Positions 32,701-41,412 of a stretch of 64,000 nt of DNA are shown piece by piece. The stretch is from an uncultured Collinsella sp. (GTDB lineage: Bacteria; Actinomycetota; Coriobacteriia; Coriobacteriales; Coriobacteriaceae), in assembly GCA_937925715.1 (NCBI GenBank), contig CALAMG010000024.1, positions 1 through 64,000 of the forward strand. The letters are read 5' to 3'. The notes beneath the pieces were generated by a model. That model searched no databases, was not told where the DNA came from, and saw nothing but the letters and a program-made list of their open reading frames with translations. Positions within the stretch are counted from its first letter, which is position 1. Each line of letters begins with the position of its first letter. The position numbers and the translations under genes were made by a program.

Positions 32701-33455
32701 ACGTAGTCCTTGACCTTTTTGGCAAAGACATCAGGGGCCAAAACCTCGTCCTCAGAACCCTCGAGCCAGTTCCATGCGGCCTTTTCGCTCATGCCGAGCA
32801 CGCTCTGCAGCACCTCGACGACGTCGTCCTCAAAGTAGCTGTAGGTATCGCGGGTCTGGAGCCAAGACTCGCCGTTGACGCGCTCAAAGGCCTCGCGGAA
32901 CTCCCGGGTCTTGCCCAGGGAATCGATGTAGTCCTCGAGCTTTGCAAGCTTGAGGTCCTCGCCGTAGAAGCCGCGCGCCTCGTAGAACATGCGCTCAAAG
33001 CCGCGAAGCAGCGCCGTGGGAGCCGTATCACCCTGCTTCCACTGCCCCGCCTTGCTATCGATGTTAAAGAGGATGGCCTGCGTGGGCACCGAGCACGCGC
33101 GCTCCATGGCAGCCGCGACCATGGGGTCGACGATTTTGCCGTCAAAGTAGCGAATGGCGCTCATGCCACCGATCTGGCGATTCTCGAGCAGGTAGCTCAG
33201 CATCTTGAGGAAGTGCGATTTACCGGAACCGAAGAAGCCACTGATCCACACGCCGATCTTGTCGGTGGGCACATCGATGGCATCGCCGTATGCCTTGAAG
33301 AACGTGGCAAGGTGCCCTTGCAGCTCGCGCGTCACCACGTACTCGTCAAGCTCCTGGCGGATGGACCCATCTTTTGAATCCTGGACCTTGACCACGCCGT
33401 TGATGGAGCGGTTGATGTCTTTTGCAAAGAGGTCGCGAATGATCGTGTTGTCCAT
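29793..33455 (-). CDS. brxC: BREX system P-loop protein BrxC
   Basis: Large ATPase of BREX, 1,220 residues, the normal family size. The Walker A motif is GFFGSGKSHFLKML (residues 73-86) and the Walker B-like stretch is LLFMVDEVGQFI (about 266-277). The rest is mostly helical, with long coiled segments in the C-terminal third. Near the C-terminus a Lys/Ala/Ser/Pro-rich linker (about 1165-1185) separates a final small helical domain. BrxC is required for phage exclusion and probably couples ATP use to the PglX/PglZ complex; this is family knowledge. The ATG at 33455 has AAAGGAG upstream and is 33 bp inside the longest reading frame. It lies 77 bp from brxB. Confidence 0.94.
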   Translation of the reverse strand: MDNTIIRDLFAKDINRSINGVVKVQDSKDGSIRQELDEYVVTRELQGHLATFFKAYGDAIDVPTDKIGVWISGFFGSGKSHFLKMLSYLLENRQIGGMSAIRYFDGKIVDPMVAAAMERACSVPTQAILFNIDSKAGQWKQGDTAPTALLRGFERMFYEARGFYGEDLKLAKLEDYIDSLGKTREFREAFERVNGESWLQTRDTYSYFEDDVVEVLQSVLGMSEKAAWNWLEGSEDEVLAPDVFAKKVKDYVDAQAAAHGGNFRLLFMVDEVGQFITNDKDPSLMLSLQTIVEELGAACGGRVWVMVTSQEAIDNLSLPVGNDFSKIQGRFNTRLSLSSSSVDEVIQRRVLEKTAPAADMLAQVYEQDATVLKNNFTFEGGSRSDLAGYANSKDFVASYPFVGYQFKLLPDVMTEVRKHGVKAKHMSTGERSMLSAFQESAQAIQYDQTGALVPFWCFFDTISKDLEHGINQVVDRAVRAAEDAKGLEPYDVQVLKLLYLIRYIGYVKATVENISIFMIDGLDVDMRALKDRVKESLARLERENYVARQGDAYSFLTDEEQEIAQEIARTPVDNAQVIESIKKRLFDSIYTARKLNRGANDFPFDRYVDGSIHGASMGGMELCVATMASDLGRADDTELALASSGKAIVALSDEADYWETLVNAAKIRKYAKTRNLQELQPSTRQIVESKMREAAYNEKEADVLLSEAVLHARCAVNGRIIEVRAAKPAQVFEQVLAQLCDVVFEKADYIGAPVTSDSDIRSTLAGNVQVGLAGMDAGNTRALKEVEDYLKVQHQRHLDTAMGDIQRRYQQKPYGWREVDIANVVAQLVVEQRAQVLFGGQTVQANDSRMVSLLRKDADKAQVRLRVRMSDRLLRATGELMRGLFDLKTVPSNEDKLVAELKERLEGLREVCVAMARDYYTGIKPAYPYPGEDECEKMRSEVVDVLKDQSDSEAFLTTFTKHEDRLFDAKEDFDKVVEFFESNQRTAFDHAKDFLSRTEGIEYASDDIPNAVENVAKVREILKDPKPYGRIKDLQPLMAPVEEDIKKHLGIRRNEFLCRIENDLQDLRKQAESQEGFVKQAKDAIADANTRYESFKNRAHGVQSLNELNALAANWENWIVAATNKIYDAVDEARMRMDNERRTTEVTSTGEVVKKISNKGAASSAPVPASKPQRKIKTVRRADLAKPSRLLSAEDVERYVDDLRSRLMQELAANDEIRIN

Positions 33456-33532
33456 GGGTGCTCCTTTGGGTTTGGGAACGTATGGCAAAGGGTTGTTGCC
33501 GGCGGCAGTGCCTTGTCTGCGGGGAGCCGTGC

Positions 33533-34225
33533 TTACGAGATATCGATGGCGCGGTAGTAGTTGTCGGCCGGCAGACGGTTAAAGAGCTGGAAAGAAGAGC
33601 CGTTGAAACTGCCCGGATAGGCGGCGACCACAGGCACCTCATCAAAATCCGCAAGCATGCAGTGGAGAAGCGTGTGTATGCGAAAGAACGGGAAAACCTC
33701 GCCCGCGCCGGTGAGGAGAACGACGTCTCCAGGCGCGTGCGGCTCGGTCTGCTCAAGGATGTACACGGCGACTTTCTCGGGCGAGGCGAACTTGGCCACG
33801 TCCTCGAGCACGCGCTGGGTACCGCGGCGCTCCTCTTGGTGCGGGATAGCCTTGAGGACACGGCGCTTTTCGAGAATTGCCAGCACGGCGTCGTAAAGGT
33901 TCACGACCTTGAGCGTGCACGGAAGCTTGTCGGCCTCGGCATCGCGTGAAAGGGTGTCAAATAATGCACGCGCCTCAAACTCCAGCGCGGGATCATAGCA
34001 AAAAGTGTGGAAGCCGATCTCATTGCCTATACCCTTGTTGGCCAAAAAGTCCTCGCTGCACAGACACTCGCGCAGAAGCTGCGCACGGCGCTCAAATTCC
34101 TGACAGGCGCGCTCGGAGCGGGCATGCGCCGCCACGACGCTCTTGCGGGAATGGATACCGATATTGGTGGTGAGATCAGTCGCCGGGGTGATAACAGGGT
34201 CGACGGCGCTTTTGACGGGAGCCAC
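33533..34225 (-). CDS. brxB: BREX protein BrxB (DUF1788)
   Basis: A 230-residue DUF1788 protein, small core component of type 1 BREX with unknown biochemistry. The C-terminal half carries family-like stretches: VVLLTGAGEVFPFFRIHTLL (about 166-185), PVVAAYPGSFNGSSFQLF (about 196-213) and YYRAIDI at the very end. It uses a GTG start one base after the brxA stop (TAG), so the two are translationally coupled. The order brxA-brxB-brxC is typical of type 1. Confidence 0.88.
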   Translation of the reverse strand: MAPVKSAVDPVITPATDLTTNIGIHSRKSVVAAHARSERACQEFERRAQLLRECLCSEDFLANKGIGNEIGFHTFCYDPALEFEARALFDTLSRDAEADKLPCTLKVVNLYDAVLAILEKRRVLKAIPHQEERRGTQRVLEDVAKFASPEKVAVYILEQTEPHAPGDVVLLTGAGEVFPFFRIHTLLHCMLADFDEVPVVAAYPGSFNGSSFQLFNRLPADNYYRAIDIS

Positions 34226-34226
34226 G

Positions 34227-34877
34227 CTACATCACCGCCCTGCCGGTAAGGGCCGCGATAAGCGGCTGCTCGCCCAGCTGAACCAAGGCTCGCTCGACAT
34301 CGGAATCGAGGAAGAGTGGTGACAGGCGCTCGGACTCCGGGCCCTGGCCCTCGCCGATAAGGCCGGCATGGCGGAGCGTCTGGCGGAGCGAGCCCTTAAT
34401 GCGCTTGACCGTGGCCTCAGTCCAGCGGGCCGCATCCGGATACTCCGTGGTAAAGCGTGTCATAAAGGCGTTGAGGTCAACCGCCGTAAAGGCATAATCG
34501 AAGTTTTGTAGGCGCTCCCCTACCTCGACGAGCACGAGCTCGCGCACGATATCGTAGCGGCAGATCATGCTGTAGAAGATGGCCTGGTCCGCCTGCGTGG
34601 GAGTGCCGGATGCCATGAGCCTGGTTAGGGATGACGCAGCCTCGACGGCGGTTTTGGGGTCGATGCCGCGCGCGGCGCATACGGCGTCCGTGGGCACCAT
34701 GGCGTCAAGGCGGCGAAGGCACACGGTTGCGCGGTTGGCGACCATGCGCTCCGTGGGATATTGAAAGAGGTTCTCGCTCTTTACGCGTACAATGACCTGC
34801 TCGTCGCTTGCGCCCTGCATACGAAGGGCAGCGACGATGCGCATCTCATGCGGGAGGAATTGCTCGCGGGTGAGCAC
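34227..34877 (-). CDS. brxA: BREX protein BrxA (DUF1819); start lies at a G10 tract
   Basis: A 216-residue DUF1819 protein, first gene of the operon; family members are small helical DNA-binding proteins. The body (LTREQFLPHEMRIVAALRMQG at about 2-22, split here, and LFQYPTERM at about 37-45) is in frame. The GTG at 34877 is the last possible start upstream and uses the final G of a ten-G run, with no room for a spaced ribosome site. A better start, GTG at 34911 with GGAG 8 nt upstream, would add about 11 residues that the family normally has, but the ten-G run puts it out of frame. Nine or twelve G would restore it. Internal ATG at 34844 is an alternative. Confidence 0.85.
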   Translation of the reverse strand: MLTREQFLPHEMRIVAALRMQGASDEQVIVRVKSENLFQYPTERMVANRATVCLRRLDAMVPTDAVCAARGIDPKTAVEAASSLTRLMASGTPTQADQAIFYSMICRYDIVRELVLVEVGERLQNFDYAFTAVDLNAFMTRFTTEYPDAARWTEATVKRIKGSLRQTLRHAGLIGEGQGPESERLSPLFLDSDVERALVQLGEQPLIAALTGRAVM

Positions 34878-34886
34878 CCCCCCCCC
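34877..34886 (-). repeat. Homopolymer tract of ten G at the brxA start
   Basis: On the minus strand, G10 runs from 34886 to 34877, its last base being the first base of the annotated GTG start. Homopolymers of this length mutate by slipped-strand mispairing. It is the only such long single-base run I noticed in the window. Confidence 0.9.
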
Positions 34887-35178
34887 GAACGCTTTTTGTG
34901 GTTACATCCACAGTACACGCTCCAAGGGTGTCAAAGGCTGTCACAAGTGCGCCGCAACCCGGCAGGCAGGCGCGGCGCACATGACAATAATCATACCTGT
35001 TGGTAAAAAAGTTACCACGCCCAGAGTGTCAAATGTTGAGCAACAAAATTTAATCCGGTTAACGGTCATTTTCGCAGCATAGAAACTTTAACGAGGTCGC
35101 CCCAAATCACACTTGCCAGACAACCGCGCTTACGAATGCAGGCACGCATACGCACAATGCCACCCTCCGCTACACTCA
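34887..35178 (-). promoter_or_regulatory. BREX operon upstream region
   Basis: Read on the minus strand this 290-bp region has two TTTGACAC boxes (near 35030 and 34935), a TATGAT hexamer near 34995, an inverted repeat GGTAA...TTACC (about 35002-35016), and a 9-bp GC-rich hairpin GTGCGCCGC/GCGGCGCAC (34947-34955 with 34972-34980). GGAG at about 34920-34923 precedes the GTG at 34911. I cannot assign one promoter with certainty. No WYL-type BrxR regulator gene is visible. Confidence 0.45.
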
Positions 35179-35206
35179 ACATAGAGTTCTACATATGATT
35201 CTATGT
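35179..35206 (+). promoter_or_regulatory. Inverted repeat upstream of the antitoxin-like gene
   Basis: ACATAGA (35179-35185) is repeated in inverse as TCTATGT (35200-35206), immediately before the AAGGAG ribosome site. It is placed as an autoregulatory operator of an antitoxin gene would be. Confidence 0.5.
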
Positions 35207-35218
35207 AAGGAGTTTCAT

Positions 35219-35392
35219 ATGCCTGTCGTAAAGCCTATTTCTGATCAGACGCGCGCGCTAACTACCATTCAGGAACGCGAAGATCACATTCAACGTACCA
35301 TCGCTCATGGTTATGACGACCTCACCAACGGTCGTGTGCGCCCCTGGAAAGAAGCGAAGGCCGAGGCAGATCGGATGCGAGCCATCAGGTAA
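35219..35392 (+). CDS. Short Phd/YefM-like antitoxin, internally reduced
   Basis: A 57-residue protein. The N-terminus (MPVVKPISD) looks like the start of Phd/YefM antitoxins of this lineage, and the end (HGYDDLTNGRVRPWKEAKAE) resembles their C-terminal tail. The middle part of the usual fold, with its KNG-type turn, is missing, so it seems to be an internally deleted or very short form. No toxin gene is next to it. AAGGAG lies 7 nt before the ATG and an inverted repeat sits just upstream. It may be an orphan regulator left at the edge of the BREX island. Confidence 0.6.
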   Translation: MPVVKPISDQTRALTTIQEREDHIQRTIAHGYDDLTNGRVRPWKEAKAEADRMRAIR

Positions 35393-35523
35393 GGTCACCC
35401 CCCATGTAACCATCCTGTAAATCATAGCAGCGCACTCGAGTTTTACCGTGATGCGGTCGCGCCTGGCGCTCCACTGTGCTAAAGTATCCCGAACGTTCAA
35501 ACGATTACGAGGGAGACTAGAAG

Positions 35524-36648
<1,125 letters not shown>

Positions 36649-36720
36649 CCCGCAGCACGCGGGCCGACCAGCCATCTCAAACCACCCTGTTTAGATCAAA
36701 ACCTGCTAAGGAGTTTTTCC

Positions 36721-37884
36721 ATGCGTAAGATTAAGACCATCGACGACATCACCAAGGACGGCAAAGTCGAGTTTGGCGAGGGCTACGAATTTGTGAGCAC
36801 CGCCGAAGAGGCCGACGCGATCCTGATGCGCTCGACCGACCTGCACGGCTACGAGCTGCCCGAGGGCATCCGCGCCATCGCCCGCTGCGGCGCCGGCGTC
36901 AACAACATCCCCGTCGAGGAGTACGCCAAGAAGGGCGTCGTCGTCTTTAACTCCCCCGGCGCCAACAGCAACGCTGTCAAGGAGCTCGTCCTAGGCATGC
37001 TGGTGCTCTCGAGCCGCGGCGTGGTGCAATCGATGAACTGGGTGCGTGACAACGCCGACGATCCCGAGATCCAGGTCGATGCCGAAAAGGCCAAGAAGGC
37101 CTTTGTGGGCCGCGAGCTCAAGGGCAAGCGCATCGGCGTCATCGGTCTGGGCAACGTAGGCTCCAAGGTCGCCAACGCCTGCGTCGATCTGGGCATGGAC
37201 GTCTACGGCTACGACCCATTCATTTCCGTTGAGCACGCGTGGGTGCTGAGCCGCGAGGTGCAGCGCGTGGGCACGCTCGAAGATCTCTGCCGCGGCTGCG
37301 ATTACCTCACCGTGCACGTGCCCAGCAAGGCCGACACCATCGGCATGATCAGCACCGAGCAGATCAACCTGCTGGCCCCGGACGCCGTGCTGATCAACTA
37401 CGCACGCGAGACCATCATTGACGAGGACGCCGTTGACGCCGCCCTGCGCGAGGGCAAGCTCAGCTGGTTTAGCTGCGACTTCGCCACGCCCAAGACGGTC
37501 AAGATGCCCAATACGTTTATCACCACGCACTCGGGCGCCGGCACCGGCGAGGCCGAGGCCAACTGCGCCGATATGGCCATCAGCGAGCTCAAGGATTACC
37601 TGGAGAACGGCAACATCGCGCACAGCGTCAACTACCCCGCCTGCAGCATGGGCAAGGCGCGCGCCGCGAGCCGCATCGCCTGCCTGCACGCCAACGTGCC
37701 CAACATGATCGGCCAGATCACAGCAATCCTGGCCAAGGACAACGCCAACGTGCAGCGTATGACCAACGAGTCTGCCGGCGAGAACGCCTACACCATGTTC
37801 GACACCGACGAGCACCTGGACAGCAGCACCATCGAGGCACTCAAGCAGATTCCGTCGATGTATCGCGTGCGCGTGATCAAATAG
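36721..37884 (+). CDS. serA: D-3-phosphoglycerate dehydrogenase
   Basis: First enzyme of serine synthesis, oxidising 3-phosphoglycerate with NAD+. The 387-residue protein has the NAD-binding loop IGVIGLGNVGSKVANAC (about 138-154), catalytic Arg in INYARETIIDEDA (about 223-235), Glu/His residues of the dehydrogenase core with HSGAGTGEAE (about 270-279), and a C-terminal ACT domain (about 315-387) likely for serine feedback. This is the medium-length type with an ACT domain and no intervening domain. AAGGAG precedes the ATG. It lies downstream of serC in the same operon and is followed by two terminator-like hairpins. Confidence 0.95.
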   Translation: MRKIKTIDDITKDGKVEFGEGYEFVSTAEEADAILMRSTDLHGYELPEGIRAIARCGAGVNNIPVEEYAKKGVVVFNSPGANSNAVKELVLGMLVLSSRGVVQSMNWVRDNADDPEIQVDAEKAKKAFVGRELKGKRIGVIGLGNVGSKVANACVDLGMDVYGYDPFISVEHAWVLSREVQRVGTLEDLCRGCDYLTVHVPSKADTIGMISTEQINLLAPDAVLINYARETIIDEDAVDAALREGKLSWFSCDFATPKTVKMPNTFITTHSGAGTGEAEANCADMAISELKDYLENGNIAHSVNYPACSMGKARAASRIACLHANVPNMIGQITAILAKDNANVQRMTNESAGENAYTMFDTDEHLDSSTIEALKQIPSMYRVRVIK

Positions 37885-37897
37885 CGCCGGCTGATCT

Positions 37898-37983
37898 GAC
37901 GGGCAGTTCCCCATGTGGCCTGCCCGTCGCTGACATTGAATGCCCGCGGGGGCGCCTTTCACACGAGAGGCGTCCCCGTTTTT
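37898..37983 (+). terminator. Tandem hairpins ending the serCA operon
   Basis: GACGGGCAG/CTGCCCGTC (37898-37928) is followed by GGGGGCGCCT/AGGCGTCCCC with a T5 tract (37948-37983). The second is a good intrinsic terminator. Confidence 0.8.
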
Positions 37984-38061
37984 GTGAGCGCTCCATTAAA
38001 TGCACCGAGCCGCTTCTTGGCATACAATCTGTATGTTGACCTAACTATCTGTGAGGTGCCT

Positions 38062-39282
38062 ATGGTTGATACAGATTTTGCTTGGCGGCTTACGCAAGGG
38101 CTCGTGCGGATCGACAGTTCCGACCCAGGTGCGTATGAGGGCGAGATTGAACGCTATATCAAAGCGTTGGTTGAGGAACGGGTGGCACAGCTGAGCCATC
38201 CGGTGCTCCATGCCGTGCAGGTTGAGGAACTCGAGGTGCTGCCCGGGCGCCGCAACCTTATGGTCACCGTGCCGGGACTGAGCGACGAGCCACGGCTCGT
38301 CTATATCTGCCATATGGATACCGTTACGCTGGGCGATGGCTGGGACGCGGACATTCCGCCGCTCGGAGCGATCGTGCGCAACGATAAACTCTATGGCCGC
38401 GGTGCCTGCGATATGAAGGGTGGCCTGGCCTGCGCCATTGCCGCACTGGTCCATACGCTCGAGCGCGTGGCGGCAGAAGGCGAGCTGCCCCGCCGTGGCT
38501 TCTCACTCATTTGCTCGGTCGACGAGGAGGACTTTATGCGCGGCTCAGAGGCCGCGATCAATGCCGGCTGGGTCGGCTCGCGTGAATGGGTGCTGGACAC
38601 CGAACCCACCGACGGACAGATCCAGGTGGCGCACAAGGGGCGCACGTGGTTCGAGATTGAAATGGCTGGCGTAACGGCGCATGCGAGCCAACCGTGGAAG
38701 GGCGCGGATGCCGTCGCCGCCATGGCCGAGGTCGTGTGTTCGCTCCGTCGCGCGTTTGTGGCGCTGCCCGCGCACGATGAGCTGGGGCCTTCGACCATCA
38801 CGTTTGGCCAAATCGAGGGCGGATATCGCCCCTATGTCGTGCCCGACCGCGCCAAAGTCTGGGTCGACATGCGCCTGACCCCGCCGACCGATACGGCCGC
38901 CGCGACGCGCATGGTAGAGCAGGCCATCGCCGTTGCCGAAGCCGCGGTCCCCGGCTGCCATGGAAGCTACACCGTGACAGGCGACCGCCCCGCTATCGAG
39001 CGCGATCCAAGCTCTCCTCTTCTAGCCGCGCTCAAGCGTGCCGCCGATGACGTGACGGGGGCGGACACGACCGTCGGCTTCTTTACCGGCTACACCGACA
39101 CCGCTGTCATTGCCGGCAAGACAGGTAACCGCAATTGCATGAGCTACGGTCCCGGGTCGCTCGCGCTCGCGCACAAGCCCAACGAATATGTGCCCCATGC
39201 CGATATCGTTCGTTGTCAGCAGGTGCTGATCGCGCTCGCCGATAACGTGCTCTGGGACGCGAGCGGCCAAGTTGGGGCATAA
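38062..39282 (+). CDS. M20 family metallopeptidase (ArgE/DapE-like)
   Basis: A 406-residue zinc-dependent amidohydrolase/peptidase. Metal-site motifs in order: ICHMDTV (about 82-88, first His/Asp), YGRGACDMKGG (about 111-121, bridging Asp), SVDEEDFMRG (about 154-163, Glu general base and ligand), and the distal His in ALAHKPNEYVPHAD. The dimerisation lid is between about 190 and 300 (GRTWFEIEMAGVTAHAS). Substrates of this family include N-acetylornithine, succinyl-diaminopimelate and dipeptides; the specific one cannot be assigned. GAGGT lies before the ATG at 38062. The longer in-frame start covers the terminator and is rejected. Confidence 0.88.
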   Translation: MVDTDFAWRLTQGLVRIDSSDPGAYEGEIERYIKALVEERVAQLSHPVLHAVQVEELEVLPGRRNLMVTVPGLSDEPRLVYICHMDTVTLGDGWDADIPPLGAIVRNDKLYGRGACDMKGGLACAIAALVHTLERVAAEGELPRRGFSLICSVDEEDFMRGSEAAINAGWVGSREWVLDTEPTDGQIQVAHKGRTWFEIEMAGVTAHASQPWKGADAVAAMAEVVCSLRRAFVALPAHDELGPSTITFGQIEGGYRPYVVPDRAKVWVDMRLTPPTDTAAATRMVEQAIAVAEAAVPGCHGSYTVTGDRPAIERDPSSPLLAALKRAADDVTGADTTVGFFTGYTDTAVIAGKTGNRNCMSYGPGSLALAHKPNEYVPHADIVRCQQVLIALADNVLWDASGQVGA

Positions 39283-39321
39283 TAAGCCGCGAACAAACCG
39301 ACTCGTGCGTTAGGACCGCCC

Positions 39322-40005
39322 ATGAAAGCACTTCCGTTTCCCTGCATCCGCCCGGCTCAGGACCGCGTGCTCGAGGCGCTGCCTGCAATGGGCAGCATCC
39401 TGAGCGGCAACGATGCTCTACGCGGAGCCATTGCCGATGGCCTGATGCTCAAGGACCCGGGTGCGGCGTATTACGTGTACGAATGCTCGGGCGAGCCGGG
39501 GCGCGTAACAGGTGTCGTGGCGATCTGCCCGACGAGTGTACTTGCGGGCGGCAAGGGCGTTGCCAGCGCTGACGTGGCCGCCGCTGCGCACGCGATCGCC
39601 GAACTCAAAGTTCAGCCTCGTCCCGTGTCGCTCGCCTACGAGGCCTCGCCCGTCATGGATATCATCCTGGGCGCCGCCAAAGAGGGCGCGTCGCTCTACG
39701 CCGTCACCGACCCCGCGGGCATTACGCACCGCGCGTGGGAGGTCAAGCGCGAGGACGCCGTCGGGGCCATCCGCGCTATGCTCGACCAAGCACCGGAGCC
39801 AGCACTGGTCGACGACCCTACCTACGCTGCCGCGCTGGTCGGGGCATCACAGCTCCTGACCGACGATGCCCGTGCCGCCGGCACCTACACGGGCAAAGAG
39901 CCGTTCAACTTTGCCGTAGCTGTACTCTTCCCCGCCGCGCAGGTCAGCGGCGGCGTGCCGCAGGTTCCGACGGGTCTGCTCACGCACCAGGTCGCGCGGT
40001 TCTAG
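39322..40005 (+). CDS. Short DUF1015-like protein
   Basis: A 227-residue protein resembling the DUF1015 family (usually about 400 residues). FPCIRPAQDRVLEALP at the N-terminus and SLYAVTDPAGITHRAWEV (about 127-144) match the family style; the Tyr/Asp-rich PYDV motif and the C-terminal third are missing. The function of DUF1015 is unknown. It lies 39 bp after the M20 peptidase on the same strand and is followed by a strong terminator, so it seems to be the second gene of a two-gene unit. Confidence 0.65.
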   Translation: MKALPFPCIRPAQDRVLEALPAMGSILSGNDALRGAIADGLMLKDPGAAYYVYECSGEPGRVTGVVAICPTSVLAGGKGVASADVAAAAHAIAELKVQPRPVSLAYEASPVMDIILGAAKEGASLYAVTDPAGITHRAWEVKREDAVGAIRAMLDQAPEPALVDDPTYAAALVGASQLLTDDARAAGTYTGKEPFNFAVAVLFPAAQVSGGVPQVPTGLLTHQVARF

Positions 40006-40050
40006 CAAGACCAGACCGTCCAGCACAAAAATCGGCAGCCCAACAAACAG

Positions 40051-40091
40051 GGGGCGGAGATGCAGCAGGTACATGCATCTCCGCCCCTTTT
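40051..40091 (+). terminator. Intrinsic terminator, 14-bp stem
   Basis: GGGGCGGAGATGCA (40051-40064) with TGCATCTCCGCCCC (40074-40087), then four T. It lies between convergent genes. Confidence 0.9.
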
Positions 40092-40134
40092 GCGTCGAGA
40101 AGTTATGCCGGCGACCCGTGCCGCCGTGCTCGCG

Positions 40135-40770
40135 TTATCCGCGCTGCGGACCCGCAGTAGCCACGAGCGGTTCAAGCCCCAGCTCGCGCGCGTAGTCTTC
40201 CTGCGTAAAGACTTCGACCAGTTCAAACGTACCGGCCGCATCGTCAAACGCAAAATGCAGCACTGAGCAGTTGCCCGGCACGCGATCGCGCTCGTCGGCC
40301 GCCGCACCCCTCACGTGGTCCATGAACTCCTTGATGGCCGAGCCATGGCTTACCGCGAGCACGCACGTATGGTCCGGACGCTGCATAAGCTCGGTCAGCG
40401 TCGCCACCATGCGCTCGCGCACCTGCATCTGGCCCTCGCCGCCAAACTGGCGATAGAAGTCGCGCCACGGGCGCTCGGGCATGAGCATCACGCGCTCGGC
40501 CTCAAAGTCACCAAAGAACCACTCACGCAGGCCGTCCAGGCGCTCGTACGCCAAGCCCGGCCACAAGTTGGCGATAGTCTGCTCGGTGCGATGAAGCGTG
40601 GAGGTGTAGGCATGATCGGGCTCAATGCCGCGCGCACGTAAAAACATGCCGGCGCGCGCCGCCTGGTCGCAGCCCAACTGCGTAAGCGGCGAGTCACTCC
40701 ACCCCTGAATGATACGCTTAAGGTTGAATATCGTCTGTCCATGACGGACCAGATACAGATCTTTATTCAT
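40135..40770 (-). CDS. Histidine phosphatase family protein (first of tandem pair)
   Basis: A 211-residue member of the phosphoglycerate-mutase-like branch. The catalytic motif LVRHGQT (about 6-12) supplies the phospho-accepting His; the second His is in AVSHGSA (about 137-143). The substrate is unknown; the family includes phosphatases acting on sugar phosphates, nucleotides and cofactor intermediates. The ATG at 40770 has AAAGGAC upstream. It lies 17 bp downstream of a second, related gene, and the two share about the same layout, so they look like a tandem duplication. Confidence 0.88.
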   Translation of the reverse strand: MNKDLYLVRHGQTIFNLKRIIQGWSDSPLTQLGCDQAARAGMFLRARGIEPDHAYTSTLHRTEQTIANLWPGLAYERLDGLREWFFGDFEAERVMLMPERPWRDFYRQFGGEGQMQVRERMVATLTELMQRPDHTCVLAVSHGSAIKEFMDHVRGAAADERDRVPGNCSVLHFAFDDAAGTFELVEVFTQEDYARELGLEPLVATAGPQRG

Positions 40771-40787
40771 AGGGGTCCTTTCGTTCG

Positions 40788-41330
40788 TTACCAATCAAGG
40801 AGCGAAAACGCCCCGTCGCAATAGCCAAAATGAAGCACGGCGCCGTTGTCGGGTAGCTCCCCCTCGCCAGTCACATACTCAAGAAACTCCTGGCAGGCTG
40901 AGCCGTGGGAAACCGCCAGCACGCAGTCGTGCTGCGGCCTGGCCATGATGCGCGACAGCGCCGCGACCATGCGCGACTGAAGCTCACTTTCCGACTCGCC
41001 ACCAAAGGCAACCGGATAATCACCCCAGGGCTGCGGCGGCATCTCGCGATTTGATGTGCCCTCCAGCGAGCCAAAATGCCACTCACGCAGGTCATCGACC
41101 AGCTCTATGGAACGGCCCTCGCCAACGATAAGCTCGGCCGTATGCCGCGCCCGGCCCAACGGCGAGGAATACACATGATCAAAGGCCACGCCACGCGCCG
41201 CAAACGCCGTACGCGCCGTCAGCGCCTGCTCGCGCCCGCGCGCCGTAAGCGACGAATCGTGCCAGCCCTGCAAAATGCTCTGTACATTGAGCTCAGTCTG
41301 CCCATGCCGAACCAAATACAGATCTGCCAC
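40788..41330 (-). CDS. Histidine phosphatase family protein (second of tandem pair)
   Basis: A 180-residue phosphoglycerate-mutase-like phosphatase with YLVRHGQTELN (about 5-15), SPLGRARHTAE (about 55-65) and VLAVSHGSA (about 137-145). The GTG at 41330 follows GGGAGG by a few bases; the longer in-frame reading translates a family A repeat (41346-41380) and is rejected. It is co-oriented with the next histidine phosphatase 17 bp downstream. Confidence 0.87.
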   Translation of the reverse strand: MADLYLVRHGQTELNVQSILQGWHDSSLTARGREQALTARTAFAARGVAFDHVYSSPLGRARHTAELIVGEGRSIELVDDLREWHFGSLEGTSNREMPPQPWGDYPVAFGGESESELQSRMVAALSRIMARPQHDCVLAVSHGSACQEFLEYVTGEGELPDNGAVLHFGYCDGAFSLLDW

Positions 41331-41345
41331 ACACCCTCCCCTCGT

Positions 41346-41380
41346 ACCACCACAAAGGGGACAGGCACCTTTGTGGTGGT
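41346..41380. repeat. Family A hairpin repeat, copy 5
   Basis: ACCACCACAAAGG with CCTTTGTGGTGGT; spacer GGACAGGCA. It lies between the nitroreductase stop and the second histidine phosphatase start. Confidence 0.88.
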
Positions 41381-41412
41381 TTACCGCCGGATCACACCGC
41401 GGTGACACTCAA

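Noticed and set aside
41331..41408. Longer N-terminus for the second histidine phosphatase
   Set aside because: It reads through a family A repeat (HHKGACPLCGG is the repeat's translation); the GTG at 41330 has GGGAGG.
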